A stretch of DNA of 64,000 nucleotides from Sphingopyxis sp. MWB1 (GTDB taxonomy: Bacteria; Pseudomonadota; Alphaproteobacteria; Sphingomonadales; Sphingomonadaceae), in contig NZ_JQFJ01000002.1 in the NCBI RefSeq assembly GCF_000763945.1, forward strand, positions 1,488,001 to 1,552,000, written 5' to 3'. Every line of letters begins with the position of its first letter. The stretch's first letter is position 1. The notes under the pieces are model-generated. The model was not told the DNA's origin. It saw only the letters and a list, made by a program, of their open reading frames with translations, and did no database searches. The position numbers and the translations under genes are program-made. Below, piece by piece: positions 37,444 through 45,983 of this stretch.

Positions 37444-37980
37444 ATGCACAGCGCCTCCATCCTCGGCGCGCTGCTGGCGGGCGGGCAATCGCGGCGCTTT
37501 GGCCGCGACAAGGCGCAGGCGCTGCTGAACGGCCAATATCTGATCGACCATATCATCCATGGCCTTTCCAAAGAGGTGGACGATCTGGTCATTTGTGGCC
37601 GGTCGTGGCGGACCATATACACCATCAACGACCGCATCGGGCCGCAGCAGGGACCGCTGGCGGGGCTGGAAGCCGCGCTTTACCACGCCCGGCAGCGCGG
37701 CTATTCGCACCTTGCCACCGCACCGGTCGATGTCATGCCTTTTCCGGCAGGCATAATTCGCCATCTGGTCGGGCCGCAGCCAGCCGTACTGGCGGATCAA
37801 TTTTTGATCGCTGTATGGCCGACCTCACTCGCCGACAGGCTGAGGCGCCATATGGATGCAGGCGAGCGATCCTTTCACTCCTGGATCACCCATTGCGGCG
37901 CCCGGCGCCTGACCTATCCCGGCCAGCGGATCAATATCAACCGCCCCGATGATTGGCAGCATCTGATGCAAATCGCCTGA
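37444..37980 (+). CDS. mobA: Molybdenum cofactor guanylyltransferase (MobA-like)
   Basis: The 178-residue protein is somewhat shorter than typical MobA (about 190-200). It has the nucleotide-binding start LGALLAGGQSRRFGRDKA and GPQQGPLAGLEAAL. The usual C-D-x-P-F metal site reads APVDVMPFP, which keeps the Asp and Pro-Phe. It would attach GMP to molybdopterin to form the MGD cofactor of NasA. It is the last gene of the nitrate operon, 1 bp after cobA. Being in the operon suggests that cofactor maturation is tuned to nitrate reductase demand. Confidence 0.86.
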   Translation: MHSASILGALLAGGQSRRFGRDKAQALLNGQYLIDHIIHGLSKEVDDLVICGRSWRTIYTINDRIGPQQGPLAGLEAALYHARQRGYSHLATAPVDVMPFPAGIIRHLVGPQPAVLADQFLIAVWPTSLADRLRRHMDAGERSFHSWITHCGARRLTYPGQRININRPDDWQHLMQIA

Positions 37981-38023
37981 CCGGTCCGAAAACCATGTTC
38001 GACATTTTTTCGCTGGGTAAAGC

Positions 38024-38097
38024 TGGATGCCCCGCGAGGATTCGAACCTCGATAGACGGAATCAGAATCCGTAGTCTTACCATTAGACGACGGGGCA
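38024..38097 (-). tRNA. tRNA-Gln (anticodon CUG)
   Basis: Read on the minus strand, the gene starts TGCCCCG and ends CGGGGCA-T-CCA, giving a full 7-bp acceptor stem and an encoded CCA (38024-38026). The anticodon arm is ACGGA-TTCTGAT-TCCGT with anticodon CTG. The T arm has TTCGAAT. The length is 74 nt with CCA. It lies alone between the nitrate operon and the flavoprotein gene. Confidence 0.95.
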
Positions 38098-38257
38098 ATG
38101 CGGGGGGCGCAATATGATTGCGGCGCTGGCCTGTCAAGACCAAGGGGTCGCGCCGCCGCCTCAGATGATCGCTTGCCCTTGCGCCATTCGGCGTTAGCAT
38201 TGCTCCTCAAGCACAAGGCGCCGCGCATGGACGCGAGCGACGGGCAAGGAGAGACGG

Positions 38258-39559
38258 ATGCGTCATGTGGCGATCGTGGGGTCGGGTCCGGCAGGCTATT
38301 ATACCGCAGAGGCGCTGCAAAAGGTTCCGGATGTCGCGGTTGATGTTATCGACCGCCTGCCCGTTCCCTACGGCCTGATCCGCACCGGGGTCGCCCCCGA
38401 TCACCAGTCGATCAAGGCGGTGTCGCGCCGTTATGAAGGGGTGGCGCTGACCGATAATGTCCGTTTTGTCGGCCATGTGTCGATAGGAACCGACGTCAGC
38501 ATCGAGGAGCTTACCCGGCTGTATGATGCGGTGGTGCTCGCCACCGGTGCGCCGCATGATCGCGCGCTGGGGATCGAGGGCGCCGATCGCCCGGGGGTGA
38601 TCGGCAGCGCCGCCTTTGTCGGATGGTATAATGGCCATCCCGATTTTGCCGATCTCGCCCCGCCGCTGGATGCGCCGGGGGTGGTAGTGATCGGCAATGG
38701 CAATGTCGCGCTTGATGTCGCGCGCATCCTTGCCAAGACGCCTGAGGAATTTGCCGGAAGCGATATCGTCGCCCATGCCCGCGAGGCGCTGGCGCAAAGC
38801 GGTGTGCGCCACATCCATATATTGGGACGGCGCGGTCCGCACCAGATTGCGATGACCCCCAAGGAACTGGGCGAGCTGGGCCATCTGGAGCGCGCCAGCC
38901 CGCGCGTCGACCCCGCCGACCTGCCCCCCGAAAGCGATGATGCGATGCTGGAGCCGGGGATGCGCAAATCGGTCACCCATTTACGCGGCTTTGCCGCCAA
39001 TCCTGTCGCCAAGCCGCTGACCATTGATTTCGATTTCTTCGCCATGCCGGTGGCGATCGAGGGCGATGGCAAGGACGGCGCGGTGACACGGGTCATTGTC
39101 GAGAAAACCACGCTCGACGCCGATCTACGCAGCCGGGGGACGGGCGAGACCTATGCGATTGATGCGGGGCTGGTGATCAGCTGCATCGGCTATCAAACCC
39201 CGCCCATCGCCGGGGTCCCCTATGAACATGGCCGCGGGCGCTTTGCCAATGACGAGGGGCGGATATTGCCCGGCCTTTACTGCGTCGGCTGGGCGCGGCG
39301 CGGGCCGACCGGAACCATCGGCACCAACAAGCCCGATGGCGTGCGCATCGCCGAGTTGATTTTGGAGGATATACCCCACAGCCGCGGGCGCGTCGGGCGC
39401 GCCGGACTCGACCGTTTGCTCGCCAGCCGGGGGATCGCCCCCGTCACTTTCCGGGACTGGCGCCGGATCGAAGCCGCAGAGGCACGCGCCGCCATCAATG
39501 GCGCCCCGCGCGAGAAATTTGTCCGTATCGAGGAAATGCTGGCGGCCATCGGCCGGTGA
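38258..39559 (+). CDS. Ferredoxin-NADP reductase, adrenodoxin-reductase/FprA type
   Basis: This is a 433-residue FAD protein. The FAD motif is VGSGPAGYYTAEAL at the N-terminus, then YGLIRTGVAPDHQSIK, which is characteristic of adrenodoxin-reductase and FprA enzymes. The NADP motif is VIGNGNVALDVARIL near 150 and the arginine-containing LGRRGPHQ follows. The C-terminal GWARRGPTGTIGTNKPDG segment completes FAD binding. It moves electrons between NADPH and ferredoxins, for example to P450s or other redox enzymes. No ferredoxin or partner gene is adjacent. It might supply the BFD-type domains of the nearby nitrate enzymes, but nothing in the layout shows that. Confidence 0.9.
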   Translation: MRHVAIVGSGPAGYYTAEALQKVPDVAVDVIDRLPVPYGLIRTGVAPDHQSIKAVSRRYEGVALTDNVRFVGHVSIGTDVSIEELTRLYDAVVLATGAPHDRALGIEGADRPGVIGSAAFVGWYNGHPDFADLAPPLDAPGVVVIGNGNVALDVARILAKTPEEFAGSDIVAHAREALAQSGVRHIHILGRRGPHQIAMTPKELGELGHLERASPRVDPADLPPESDDAMLEPGMRKSVTHLRGFAANPVAKPLTIDFDFFAMPVAIEGDGKDGAVTRVIVEKTTLDADLRSRGTGETYAIDAGLVISCIGYQTPPIAGVPYEHGRGRFANDEGRILPGLYCVGWARRGPTGTIGTNKPDGVRIAELILEDIPHSRGRVGRAGLDRLLASRGIAPVTFRDWRRIEAAEARAAINGAPREKFVRIEEMLAAIGR

Positions 39560-39607
39560 GCGGCGCGGCCTTCCGCTTGCGTGGAAGGGGGAGCGGGCCG
39601 GTGCCGC

Positions 39608-39632
39608 CCTGTTTCCGTTCTAGGGAAACAGG
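39608..39632. terminator. Hairpin between convergent genes
   Basis: CCTGTTTCC (39608-39616) and GGAAACAGG (39624-39632) form a perfect 9-bp stem with a 7-nt loop between the 3' ends of two convergent genes. It has no T tract on either side, so it is a weak or factor-assisted terminator at best. Confidence 0.4.
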
Positions 39633-39650
39633 CCTTGGATAGAACGCCGC

Positions 39651-40910
39651 TTATAAAACCGCAGGGCTTTCCAGCGGCGGCTGCCCCTTTTGGCTCGCGG
39701 CATAGGCTTCGACCGCTTTCAGCACGCGGATCATGTTACGGCTGGAGATTTTCTCCATTTCGGCCTGACTATAGCCGCGCCGCGCCAGTTCGGTGAACAG
39801 CGCGGGATAGCCCGACACATCTTCCATGCCGACCGGCGCCGAACCCATGCCGTCATAATCGCCGCCCAGCCCGATATGATCGACGCCGATGGTCTTTTTC
39901 AGATGGTCGATATGATCGGCCACCTTGGCGACATGGGTGGAGGGCGTGGGGTTTGCCTGATCCCAGGCCTTCAGCGCCGCCGCTGCGCCTTCGGGATTGC
40001 CGAGATATTGCGCGTCGATCCGCGCCTTTTCCGCCGTGCGTTTCAGCCCATGTTCGCGAACCTCTGGATCGAGGAAGGCGGGCAGGAACACCACCATGAC
40101 AATGCCCCCATTGGCCTTGACCGCGGGCAGCACGCTGTCGGGCACATTGCGCGGATGATCGTTAACCGCGCGCACGCCCGAATGGCTGAACATCACCGGT
40201 GCGCGCGATACCGCCAGCGCATCCTTCATCGTCGCTTCGCTGACATGGCTCAAATCGACGATCATGCCGATGCGGTTCATTTCGCGCACCACCTGTTCGC
40301 CAAAGGGGGTCAGCCCGTCATGCTGGGGCGCATCAGTCGCGCTGTCGGCCCAGGGCACATTCTTGCCATGGGTCAGCGTCATGTAACGCACGCCCATGCC
40401 ATGCATTTCGCGCAGCACCGCGAGCGAGGAGCCGATCGAATGCCCCCCCTCGATCCCCAGCATTCCGGCGATCTTGCCCGCCTTCATCTGCCGTTCGAGT
40501 TCGGCGGCGTTTTCGGCCAGCGCAAGATCCTGCGGGTAGCGGGCGACCAGCCGCTTCATCACGTCAATCTGTTCGATCGTCTGCTGAACCGCCACTTGTT
40601 CATTGCTGTTCGAGGGGACATAGACCGACCAGAATTGCGCCCCCACATGACCCTTGCGAAGCCGCTGAAGATCGGTGTGCATCGCAATTTCATCGGCGGT
40701 CGCGGTGCCGGTGGTGTCGTGAAAATCGAACTTGTTGATCATATTGTCCATGCGCCCGCGCAGCGCCCAGGGCACATCATTATGCCCGTCAAACACCGGC
40801 GCGCGGCTGAGCGCAGCCTCGGCGGCCTTTTCAGGCGACGTCTGGGCAGCCGCAGGAGCGGACAAAAGGGCGAAAGCGGCAAGGCCGGCGAGCAAGGTCG
40901 ATCTGGTCAT
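39651..40910 (-). CDS. Secreted membrane-dipeptidase-like protein (peptidase M19)
   Basis: This is 419 residues from the ATG at 40910, with a clear signal peptide ending APAAAQ. M19 zinc-site motifs are present: FDGHNDVPWALR (His and Asp), GIEGGHSIGS (bridging Glu), VDLSHVSE and FSHSGVRAV (His ligands), and GLGGDYDGMG. These enzymes split dipeptides, including D-amino-acid and beta-lactam-like substrates, in the periplasm. An upstream in-frame ATG (40946) would spoil the signal peptide. It is a single-gene unit convergent with the flavoprotein gene. Confidence 0.9.
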   Translation of the reverse strand: MTRSTLLAGLAAFALLSAPAAAQTSPEKAAEAALSRAPVFDGHNDVPWALRGRMDNMINKFDFHDTTGTATADEIAMHTDLQRLRKGHVGAQFWSVYVPSNSNEQVAVQQTIEQIDVMKRLVARYPQDLALAENAAELERQMKAGKIAGMLGIEGGHSIGSSLAVLREMHGMGVRYMTLTHGKNVPWADSATDAPQHDGLTPFGEQVVREMNRIGMIVDLSHVSEATMKDALAVSRAPVMFSHSGVRAVNDHPRNVPDSVLPAVKANGGIVMVVFLPAFLDPEVREHGLKRTAEKARIDAQYLGNPEGAAAALKAWDQANPTPSTHVAKVADHIDHLKKTIGVDHIGLGGDYDGMGSAPVGMEDVSGYPALFTELARRGYSQAEMEKISSRNMIRVLKAVEAYAASQKGQPPLESPAVL

Positions 40911-40987
40911 GGCGCGCGACCCTAAAGGCTTGATCGCGGGGCGCAAGTGCGCGTTGATCTGGATAATCGGCAGGTCGTGCCAAATTT

Positions 40988-41017
40988 TTCACACAAAGAC
41001 ACAAAGGCACGAAGACG
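40988..41017. repeat. Short intergenic 'ACACAAAG' element
   Basis: The stretch contains three close repeats of ACAAAG/GCACGAAG (CACAAAGACACAAAGGCACG). Similar elements are common between genes in sphingomonads and other proteobacteria, from general knowledge. It marks the upstream edge of the AT-rich nuclease gene. Confidence 0.4.
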
Positions 41018-41130
41018 ACCATATTCGCTTACCCCTTTGCGCCGCGCCTGACCTCGCATCTCGCTTGTTGGTCGGAGACGGTGAACGTCCATTTGTTGAC
41101 GGACGCCACAGATTGTAGAAACGTTGCGCA

Positions 41131-42051
41131 ATGAGTGTAGCTCCAGAAATACCGCTAGATATACGAGAATTGCTGCATGACTGCATTCTGAGAATTTTCT
41201 GGCCGAAGCTAAAGATAGTCGAGTTTCTCAGGAGCGCGGGATGCCCAGAACGGCATATCCAAGGCTTCGACTTAGCGCAGACCGCCACGACTCGTCACCA
41301 TATCGTTATGGAAACCTTTTCTCGACTGTCCGCACAACCAGATCGCGGCTTCATCGTTTTTCAAACGATGATTGACCGGCTCTCGAACTGGTCTCATTTT
41401 GATCCCTATTGGTTCGACGATAAGCAGAAGCTCGACCGCCAAGAGGCTGAAGCGTCCATCGCCAAGCTGAAGGGTGCGATCAAGACGCGTAACGCAGAAA
41501 CAGAGAGGCGACGCGACAGTTCTAAAACTGCGCAATCGCGTCGCGCCAAGCAAAGCGACCTCTCCGCCCTCACCTCCGCATTCCAAAAAATGTTTGGGTC
41601 AGGAATGACCCCTCAAGCGCGCGGGAAGCTTTTCGAATTGTTTCTGAAAGAATTATTCACTCGGCAATCGATCAGAATGGGCGACCCCTTTAACATCAAA
41701 GGCGAGCAGATAGACGGAACCTTCAAATTTGAAGGGGAAAACTACATCGTCGAAGCAAAATGGCAGGATCCATCCACGAGTACCGGCGACCTCTACAAAT
41801 TTGCATACAAGGTGGACGGCAAGATGCATGGCAGAGGTGTGTTTATATCCGTCAATGGGTTTTCGAACGACTCCTTGGAAGCCGTGGTCCACGGGAAACA
41901 TATTCAGACGATTTTGATCGATGGTGAAGACATTTCGAACGTTCTCGATGGACGTATTTCGCTAGAAAAAATGCTAGATTTTAAAGTTCGCGCTGCGCAA
42001 ACGCGCGGCGAGATCTATGTTTGCGCAATTAGACAGGCAGCTAAAATATGA
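41131..42051 (+). CDS. Mrr-like restriction endonuclease-fold protein, AT-rich and likely acquired
   Basis: The 306-residue protein has three parts. A helical N-terminal domain (1-90; LDIRELLHDCILRIF...KIVEFLRSAGCP) resembles small adaptor-like domains. A charged coiled-coil linker (95-145) follows. The C-terminal PD-(D/E)xK nuclease domain has Glu169 (GKLFELFLKEL), Asp195 (GEQIDGTF) and the catalytic E-A-K at 208-210 (YIVEAKW), as in Mrr-cat proteins. Base composition is clearly more AT-rich than its neighbours and codon use differs, so transfer is likely. No methylase or partner is adjacent. The stop overlaps the start of the following amidohydrolase gene (ATGA). A defence role is possible but not shown. 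Confidence 0.78.
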   Translation: MSVAPEIPLDIRELLHDCILRIFWPKLKIVEFLRSAGCPERHIQGFDLAQTATTRHHIVMETFSRLSAQPDRGFIVFQTMIDRLSNWSHFDPYWFDDKQKLDRQEAEASIAKLKGAIKTRNAETERRRDSSKTAQSRRAKQSDLSALTSAFQKMFGSGMTPQARGKLFELFLKELFTRQSIRMGDPFNIKGEQIDGTFKFEGENYIVEAKWQDPSTSTGDLYKFAYKVDGKMHGRGVFISVNGFSNDSLEAVVHGKHIQTILIDGEDISNVLDGRISLEKMLDFKVRAAQTRGEIYVCAIRQAAKI

Positions 42052-43274
42052 CGTCGCTTGAACATCTTTCAGCTTGGCCCGCCGAGGCGGAGGCTCTTCT
42101 TGGTGATCTGGTCGATCTGCGGCGCGCGATCCACCGCGAGCCCGAACTCGGCCTGCAAAATCCCAAGACGCTCGCGAAGATCAAGGAGGCGCTCGCGGGG
42201 CTGCCGCTCGAATATCGCGAGGGGCCATCGACGACCGGGCTGGTCGCGATCCTGCGCGGGGGAATGGCCGCAGAGGGGACCAATGGGCGCACCGTGCTGC
42301 TGCGCGGCGATATGGATGCGCTGCCTTTGCTTGAGGATACCGGGCTCGACTTTGCGTCTGAAACGACGGGCGCCATGCATGCCTGCGGCCATGACACGCA
42401 TGTCGCGATGCTCGTCGGCGCGGCAAAGCTGCTGTGCGCTGCGCGCGACCGGCTCGCGGGGACGGTGATGTTCATGTTCCAGCCGGGCGAAGAAGGCCAT
42501 CATGGCGCGCGTTTCATGCTGGAGGACGGGCTGATCGACCCGCTGCCCGACGCGGCCTTTGCGCTGCATATCATGCCCAATGCGCCGCATGGCATTTTTG
42601 CGGGGCGCGCGGGGCCGCTGCTCGCCTCGTCCGACGTGCTGTCGATCAGCGTCAAGGGCGCGGGCGGCCATGCCTCCATGCCGCAGGATGCGATCGATCC
42701 CATTCCGGTCGCCTGCGAAATCGTCTCGGCCATTCAGACGATGGTGACGCGCAAAATCTCGGTCTTTGATCCCGCCGTCATCACCATCGCTAAGATCGTC
42801 GCCGGGACGACCAACAATATCATCCCCGAAACAGCAGAGATGCAGGGGACGATCCGTACCCTGTCGCCCGAACGCCGCGCCATGGTCGCGCGCGAGCTTG
42901 GGCGCCTCGTCCCCGCCATTGCGGAAGCGCATGGCTGCTCAGCTCAAGTGACCATCGAAGAGGGCTTCCCCGTCACCGTCTGCGACACGCGGGCGGTTCA
43001 GTTCGGCCAGGGAGTGGTCGAGGATGTTTTCGGCGAGCAGGCCTGGCTGACGATGGACAATCCGGTGATGGGCGCCGAAGATTTCGCCTATGTGCTGGAA
43101 AAAGTGCCCGGCGCGATGTTCTGGCTAGGCGCCAGCGAAGAAGGCAGCGACTGGCGCAGCTGCTGCGGTCTCCATTCGAACCGCATGGTCCTCGACGAAA
43201 AGGTCATGGCCCGCGGCGCGGCGCTGCACGCCGCGCTGGCGGAGCGCTTTTTGAAGGAAGGATTTGAAGCATGA
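42048..43274 (+). CDS. M20D-family amidohydrolase (hippurate hydrolase-like)
   Basis: This 408-residue cytoplasmic protein is of the amidohydrolase/IAA-amino-acid hydrolase type. Motifs are LRRAIHREPELGLQ, LRGDMDALP (Asp), HACGHDTHVAML (Cys and His ligands), FQPGEEGHHGA (Glu pair) and the C-terminal FCGLHSNR-like CCGLHSNRMVLDE. It removes acyl groups from N-acyl amino acids; the exact substrate is unknown. It overlaps both its neighbours by four bases, the nuclease gene upstream and the small membrane protein downstream. GC content returns to normal here. Confidence 0.9.
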   Translation: MTSLEHLSAWPAEAEALLGDLVDLRRAIHREPELGLQNPKTLAKIKEALAGLPLEYREGPSTTGLVAILRGGMAAEGTNGRTVLLRGDMDALPLLEDTGLDFASETTGAMHACGHDTHVAMLVGAAKLLCAARDRLAGTVMFMFQPGEEGHHGARFMLEDGLIDPLPDAAFALHIMPNAPHGIFAGRAGPLLASSDVLSISVKGAGGHASMPQDAIDPIPVACEIVSAIQTMVTRKISVFDPAVITIAKIVAGTTNNIIPETAEMQGTIRTLSPERRAMVARELGRLVPAIAEAHGCSAQVTIEEGFPVTVCDTRAVQFGQGVVEDVFGEQAWLTMDNPVMGAEDFAYVLEKVPGAMFWLGASEEGSDWRSCCGLHSNRMVLDEKVMARGAALHAALAERFLKEGFEA

Positions 43275-43519
43275 TCAACATCATCGGCGCCATCATCTCG
43301 GGCCTGATCATTGGAGCGCTTGCCCGCTTTTTCTATCCGGGCGCCGTCCACATGGGCCTGTTCGCGACGATCTTTCTCGGCATCTGCGGCTCGCTGCTCG
43401 CGGGGATGGTGACGACGCGCGGCGTGCGCGGCGAATTTCACCGCGCAGGCTGTCTGGCGTCGGTGATCGGCGCGATAGTGCTGATTTTGGTTGGGCGGTT
43501 GCTGGGGGTTGGCGGCTGA
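43271..43519 (+). CDS. GlsB/YeaQ/YmgE-family small membrane protein
   Basis: The 82-residue protein has three hydrophobic segments (INIIGAIISGLIIGALARFFYPG, LFATIFLGICGSLLAGMV, VIGAIVLILVGRLLG). The G-x-L-A-R and G-I-x-G-S-x-x-A patterns are those of the 'transglycosylase-associated' family. The function is not established; members are often stress-induced. The start overlaps the amidohydrolase stop (ATGA). Confidence 0.85.
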   Translation: MINIIGAIISGLIIGALARFFYPGAVHMGLFATIFLGICGSLLAGMVTTRGVRGEFHRAGCLASVIGAIVLILVGRLLGVGG

Positions 43520-43548
43520 CGCCTGTGCGCACCCTTCCTGCACCGCCC

Positions 43549-44331
43549 CTATTCGATCATCGCCTCGACCATGATGTGGGGATAGGAAATAAATTCGCGA
43601 TACAGGCGGTAATGCGCCGTTTCCTCCAGCGTTGTTGGCGCGATCATATGGGGGGTGATCTGCCACAGGTCGGCATCGGGCAGCGCCATCAGGATTGGCG
43701 AATGGGTCGCCATGATGACCTGGCTGTTGTTCGTGCGCTGAATGCGGCGCAGCAATTTTAGATATTCAAACTGCCGCGATGGCGACAGCGCCGATTCGGG
43801 TTCGTCGAAAATATAAATGCCCTGCCGATCCGCGCGCTCCTCAAAAAAGCCGAGGAAGCCTTCGCCATGCGACCATGACAGATAGTCGGGCGGGGCAAAG
43901 CCCGCATCAACCGCCGACTGATCGACATAGCGGGCAAGGGTGAAAAAGGTTTCGGCGCGAAAGAAGAAGCCATAGCCAATCTTTGGCAACCAGGCGGCGC
44001 GCAGTGCATCCGCCAATATGCCGCCGTCGGTCCCCGAAACATTCGACCGGTCGACGGCGCGATGGCCATAGCCGCCGCCGCCTTCGCTGAACCCCGCCAG
44101 CACCGCGATCGCTTCGAGCAGGGTCGATTTTCCCGACCCATTTTCGCCGACCAATATCGTGACCGGCTTGTCGAACCGAAGATCAAATTCCGAGTCGCCA
44201 AACAGCGGGATGTTAAACGGATAGGTTTCGCGGTCGATTGCGGATTTGCCACTGTCAACGGCGGTTTCGGGCATCCAGAGTCGCCGCAAATAAGGCGGCG
44301 GCAACTTGGTCCGCGACCCGTTCCGCGCCAC
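43549..44331 (-). CDS. AAA-family ATPase (COG3910-like predicted ATPase)
   Basis: The 260-residue protein has an ABC/SMC-like ATPase core. Walker A is GENGSGKS near residue 62, Walker B is IYIFDEPESAL and the H-loop is MATHSPIL. The coiled-coil arm of SMC proteins is absent. A GTG at 44331, 3 bp after the nadB stop, is the longest start; an ATG at 44274 is a good alternative. It is probably co-transcribed with nadB. The function is unknown. Proteins of this class appear both as housekeeping and as defence or toxin-associated ATPases. Confidence 0.8.
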   Translation of the reverse strand: MARNGSRTKLPPPYLRRLWMPETAVDSGKSAIDRETYPFNIPLFGDSEFDLRFDKPVTILVGENGSGKSTLLEAIAVLAGFSEGGGGYGHRAVDRSNVSGTDGGILADALRAAWLPKIGYGFFFRAETFFTLARYVDQSAVDAGFAPPDYLSWSHGEGFLGFFEERADRQGIYIFDEPESALSPSRQFEYLKLLRRIQRTNNSQVIMATHSPILMALPDADLWQITPHMIAPTTLEETAHYRLYREFISYPHIMVEAMIE

Positions 44332-44334
44332 CGA

Positions 44335-45912
44335 TCAGGGCACCAGCACGGTATCGACCGCTTCCGCCGCCATGTCGGGATAATCGAGCGTATAGTGTAG
44401 CCCCCGGCTTTCCTTGCGGTGCAGCGCGCTTTTGACGATCAGTTCGGCGCATTGGAGGAGGTTGCGTAGCTCGATCAAATCGGTTGTCACGCGGAAGTGG
44501 CCATAATAATCCTCCACCTCATGCGTCATCATCTGGATGCGGTGCTGCGCGCGTTCCAGCCGCTTGGTGGTGCGGACGATACCGACATAATTCCACATGA
44601 AGCGGCGGATTTCGGTCCAATTCTGCTTGATCACCACTTCCTCGTCGGAGTCGGTGACGCGGCTTTCGTCCCAGGGGCGCACCGGCGGCGGAGTGTCGAG
44701 ATCGTCCCAGCGGGCGATGATATCGCGCGCCGCCGCTTCGCCGAACACGAAACATTCGAGCAGGCTGTTCGACGCCAGCCGGTTCGCGCCATGCAGCCCG
44801 CTTTCGGTGACTTCGCCCGCGGCATAGAGGCCCGGCAGGTCGGTGCGTCCGGCGAGGTCGATCAGCACCCCGCCGCAGGTATAATGCTGCGCGGGCACCA
44901 CCGGGATCGGCTGTTTCGTCATGTCGATGCCCAGCCCCATCAGCTTTTCATAGATGTTGGGGAAATGGCCCGCGACGAAATCGGGGTCCTTGTCGCTGAT
45001 GTCGAGATGGACATAATCAAGGCCAAAGCGCTTGATCTGGTCGTCATTGGCGCGCGCGACGATATCGCGCGGCGCCAGCTCTGCCCGTTCGTCATAATCG
45101 GGCATATAGCGATGCCCGGTTTCGGGATGACGCAAAATGCCGCCTTCGCCGCGTACCGCCTCGGTAATCAGGAAATTTTTGACTTCCAGATTATAAAGAC
45201 AGGTCGGGTGGAACTGCATCATTTCCATATTGGAAACGCGCGCGCCCGCGCGCCACGCCATGGCGATGCCATCGCCGGTTGCTCCTCTGGGAGCGGTAGA
45301 AAATTGATAGACGCGGCCCGCGCCGCCGCTCGCGAGGATCGTCGCGCGGGCGACATGGGCATGGACCTTGCCGCTCGCCTGATCGAGCGCATAGACGCCC
45401 CACACACGCCCTGATCCTGAATAGCGTTCCTCATGCCGTCCGGTGATCAGATCGATGCACGCTTGCCCTGGAAGCAGGGTGATATTCGGGTGCGCCTCTG
45501 CGGTTTTCAGCAGCGCGGCCTGCACCGCCCAGCCGGTCGCATCATCGACATGGACGATGCGGCGGTGCGAATGGCCGCCCTCGCGCGTCAGATGCAGCGC
45601 GCCTTCGTCCATGTTGAAGGGCACGCCCATCTCGACGAGCCGCTCGATCGCCTGGGGCGCATTTTCGATGACAAATTCGACCGTCTCACGCCGGTTAAGC
45701 CCTGCGCCTGCGACCATTGTGTCGTTGATATGATTGTCGAACGTGTCGCCTGCGTCGAGCACGGCGGCAATCCCGCCCTGTGCCCAGGCGGTCGATCCTC
45801 CGGTCAGTTCGCCCTTGGCCAGCACCAGCACGCGGCAATGATCGGCGAGCGCGATGGCCGCGGTAAGACCAGCGGCGCCGGAGCCGATGATGATGATATC
45901 GCTCTCGTTCAT
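44335..45912 (-). CDS. nadB: L-aspartate oxidase
   Basis: The 525-residue flavoenzyme oxidises L-aspartate to iminoaspartate for NAD synthesis. The FAD-binding start is IIIGSGAAGLTAAIAL. Further support is STAWAQGGIAAVLD, LTREGGHSHRRIVH, QFHPTCLY, and the C-terminal ASNSLLECFVFGEAAA with the downstream helical domain. Unlike the usual cluster, nadA and nadC are not next to it. It overlaps no gene upstream, and the AAA ATPase gene follows at once. Confidence 0.95.
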   Translation of the reverse strand: MNESDIIIIGSGAAGLTAAIALADHCRVLVLAKGELTGGSTAWAQGGIAAVLDAGDTFDNHINDTMVAGAGLNRRETVEFVIENAPQAIERLVEMGVPFNMDEGALHLTREGGHSHRRIVHVDDATGWAVQAALLKTAEAHPNITLLPGQACIDLITGRHEERYSGSGRVWGVYALDQASGKVHAHVARATILASGGAGRVYQFSTAPRGATGDGIAMAWRAGARVSNMEMMQFHPTCLYNLEVKNFLITEAVRGEGGILRHPETGHRYMPDYDERAELAPRDIVARANDDQIKRFGLDYVHLDISDKDPDFVAGHFPNIYEKLMGLGIDMTKQPIPVVPAQHYTCGGVLIDLAGRTDLPGLYAAGEVTESGLHGANRLASNSLLECFVFGEAAARDIIARWDDLDTPPPVRPWDESRVTDSDEEVVIKQNWTEIRRFMWNYVGIVRTTKRLERAQHRIQMMTHEVEDYYGHFRVTTDLIELRNLLQCAELIVKSALHRKESRGLHYTLDYPDMAAEAVDTVLVP

Positions 45913-45983
45913 CGTCCCTCTCTTGCATAGAGCGGCGCGACAGGACAGGGGGATTCATGCGTCCCGAAGCAAGGAAATAAACC

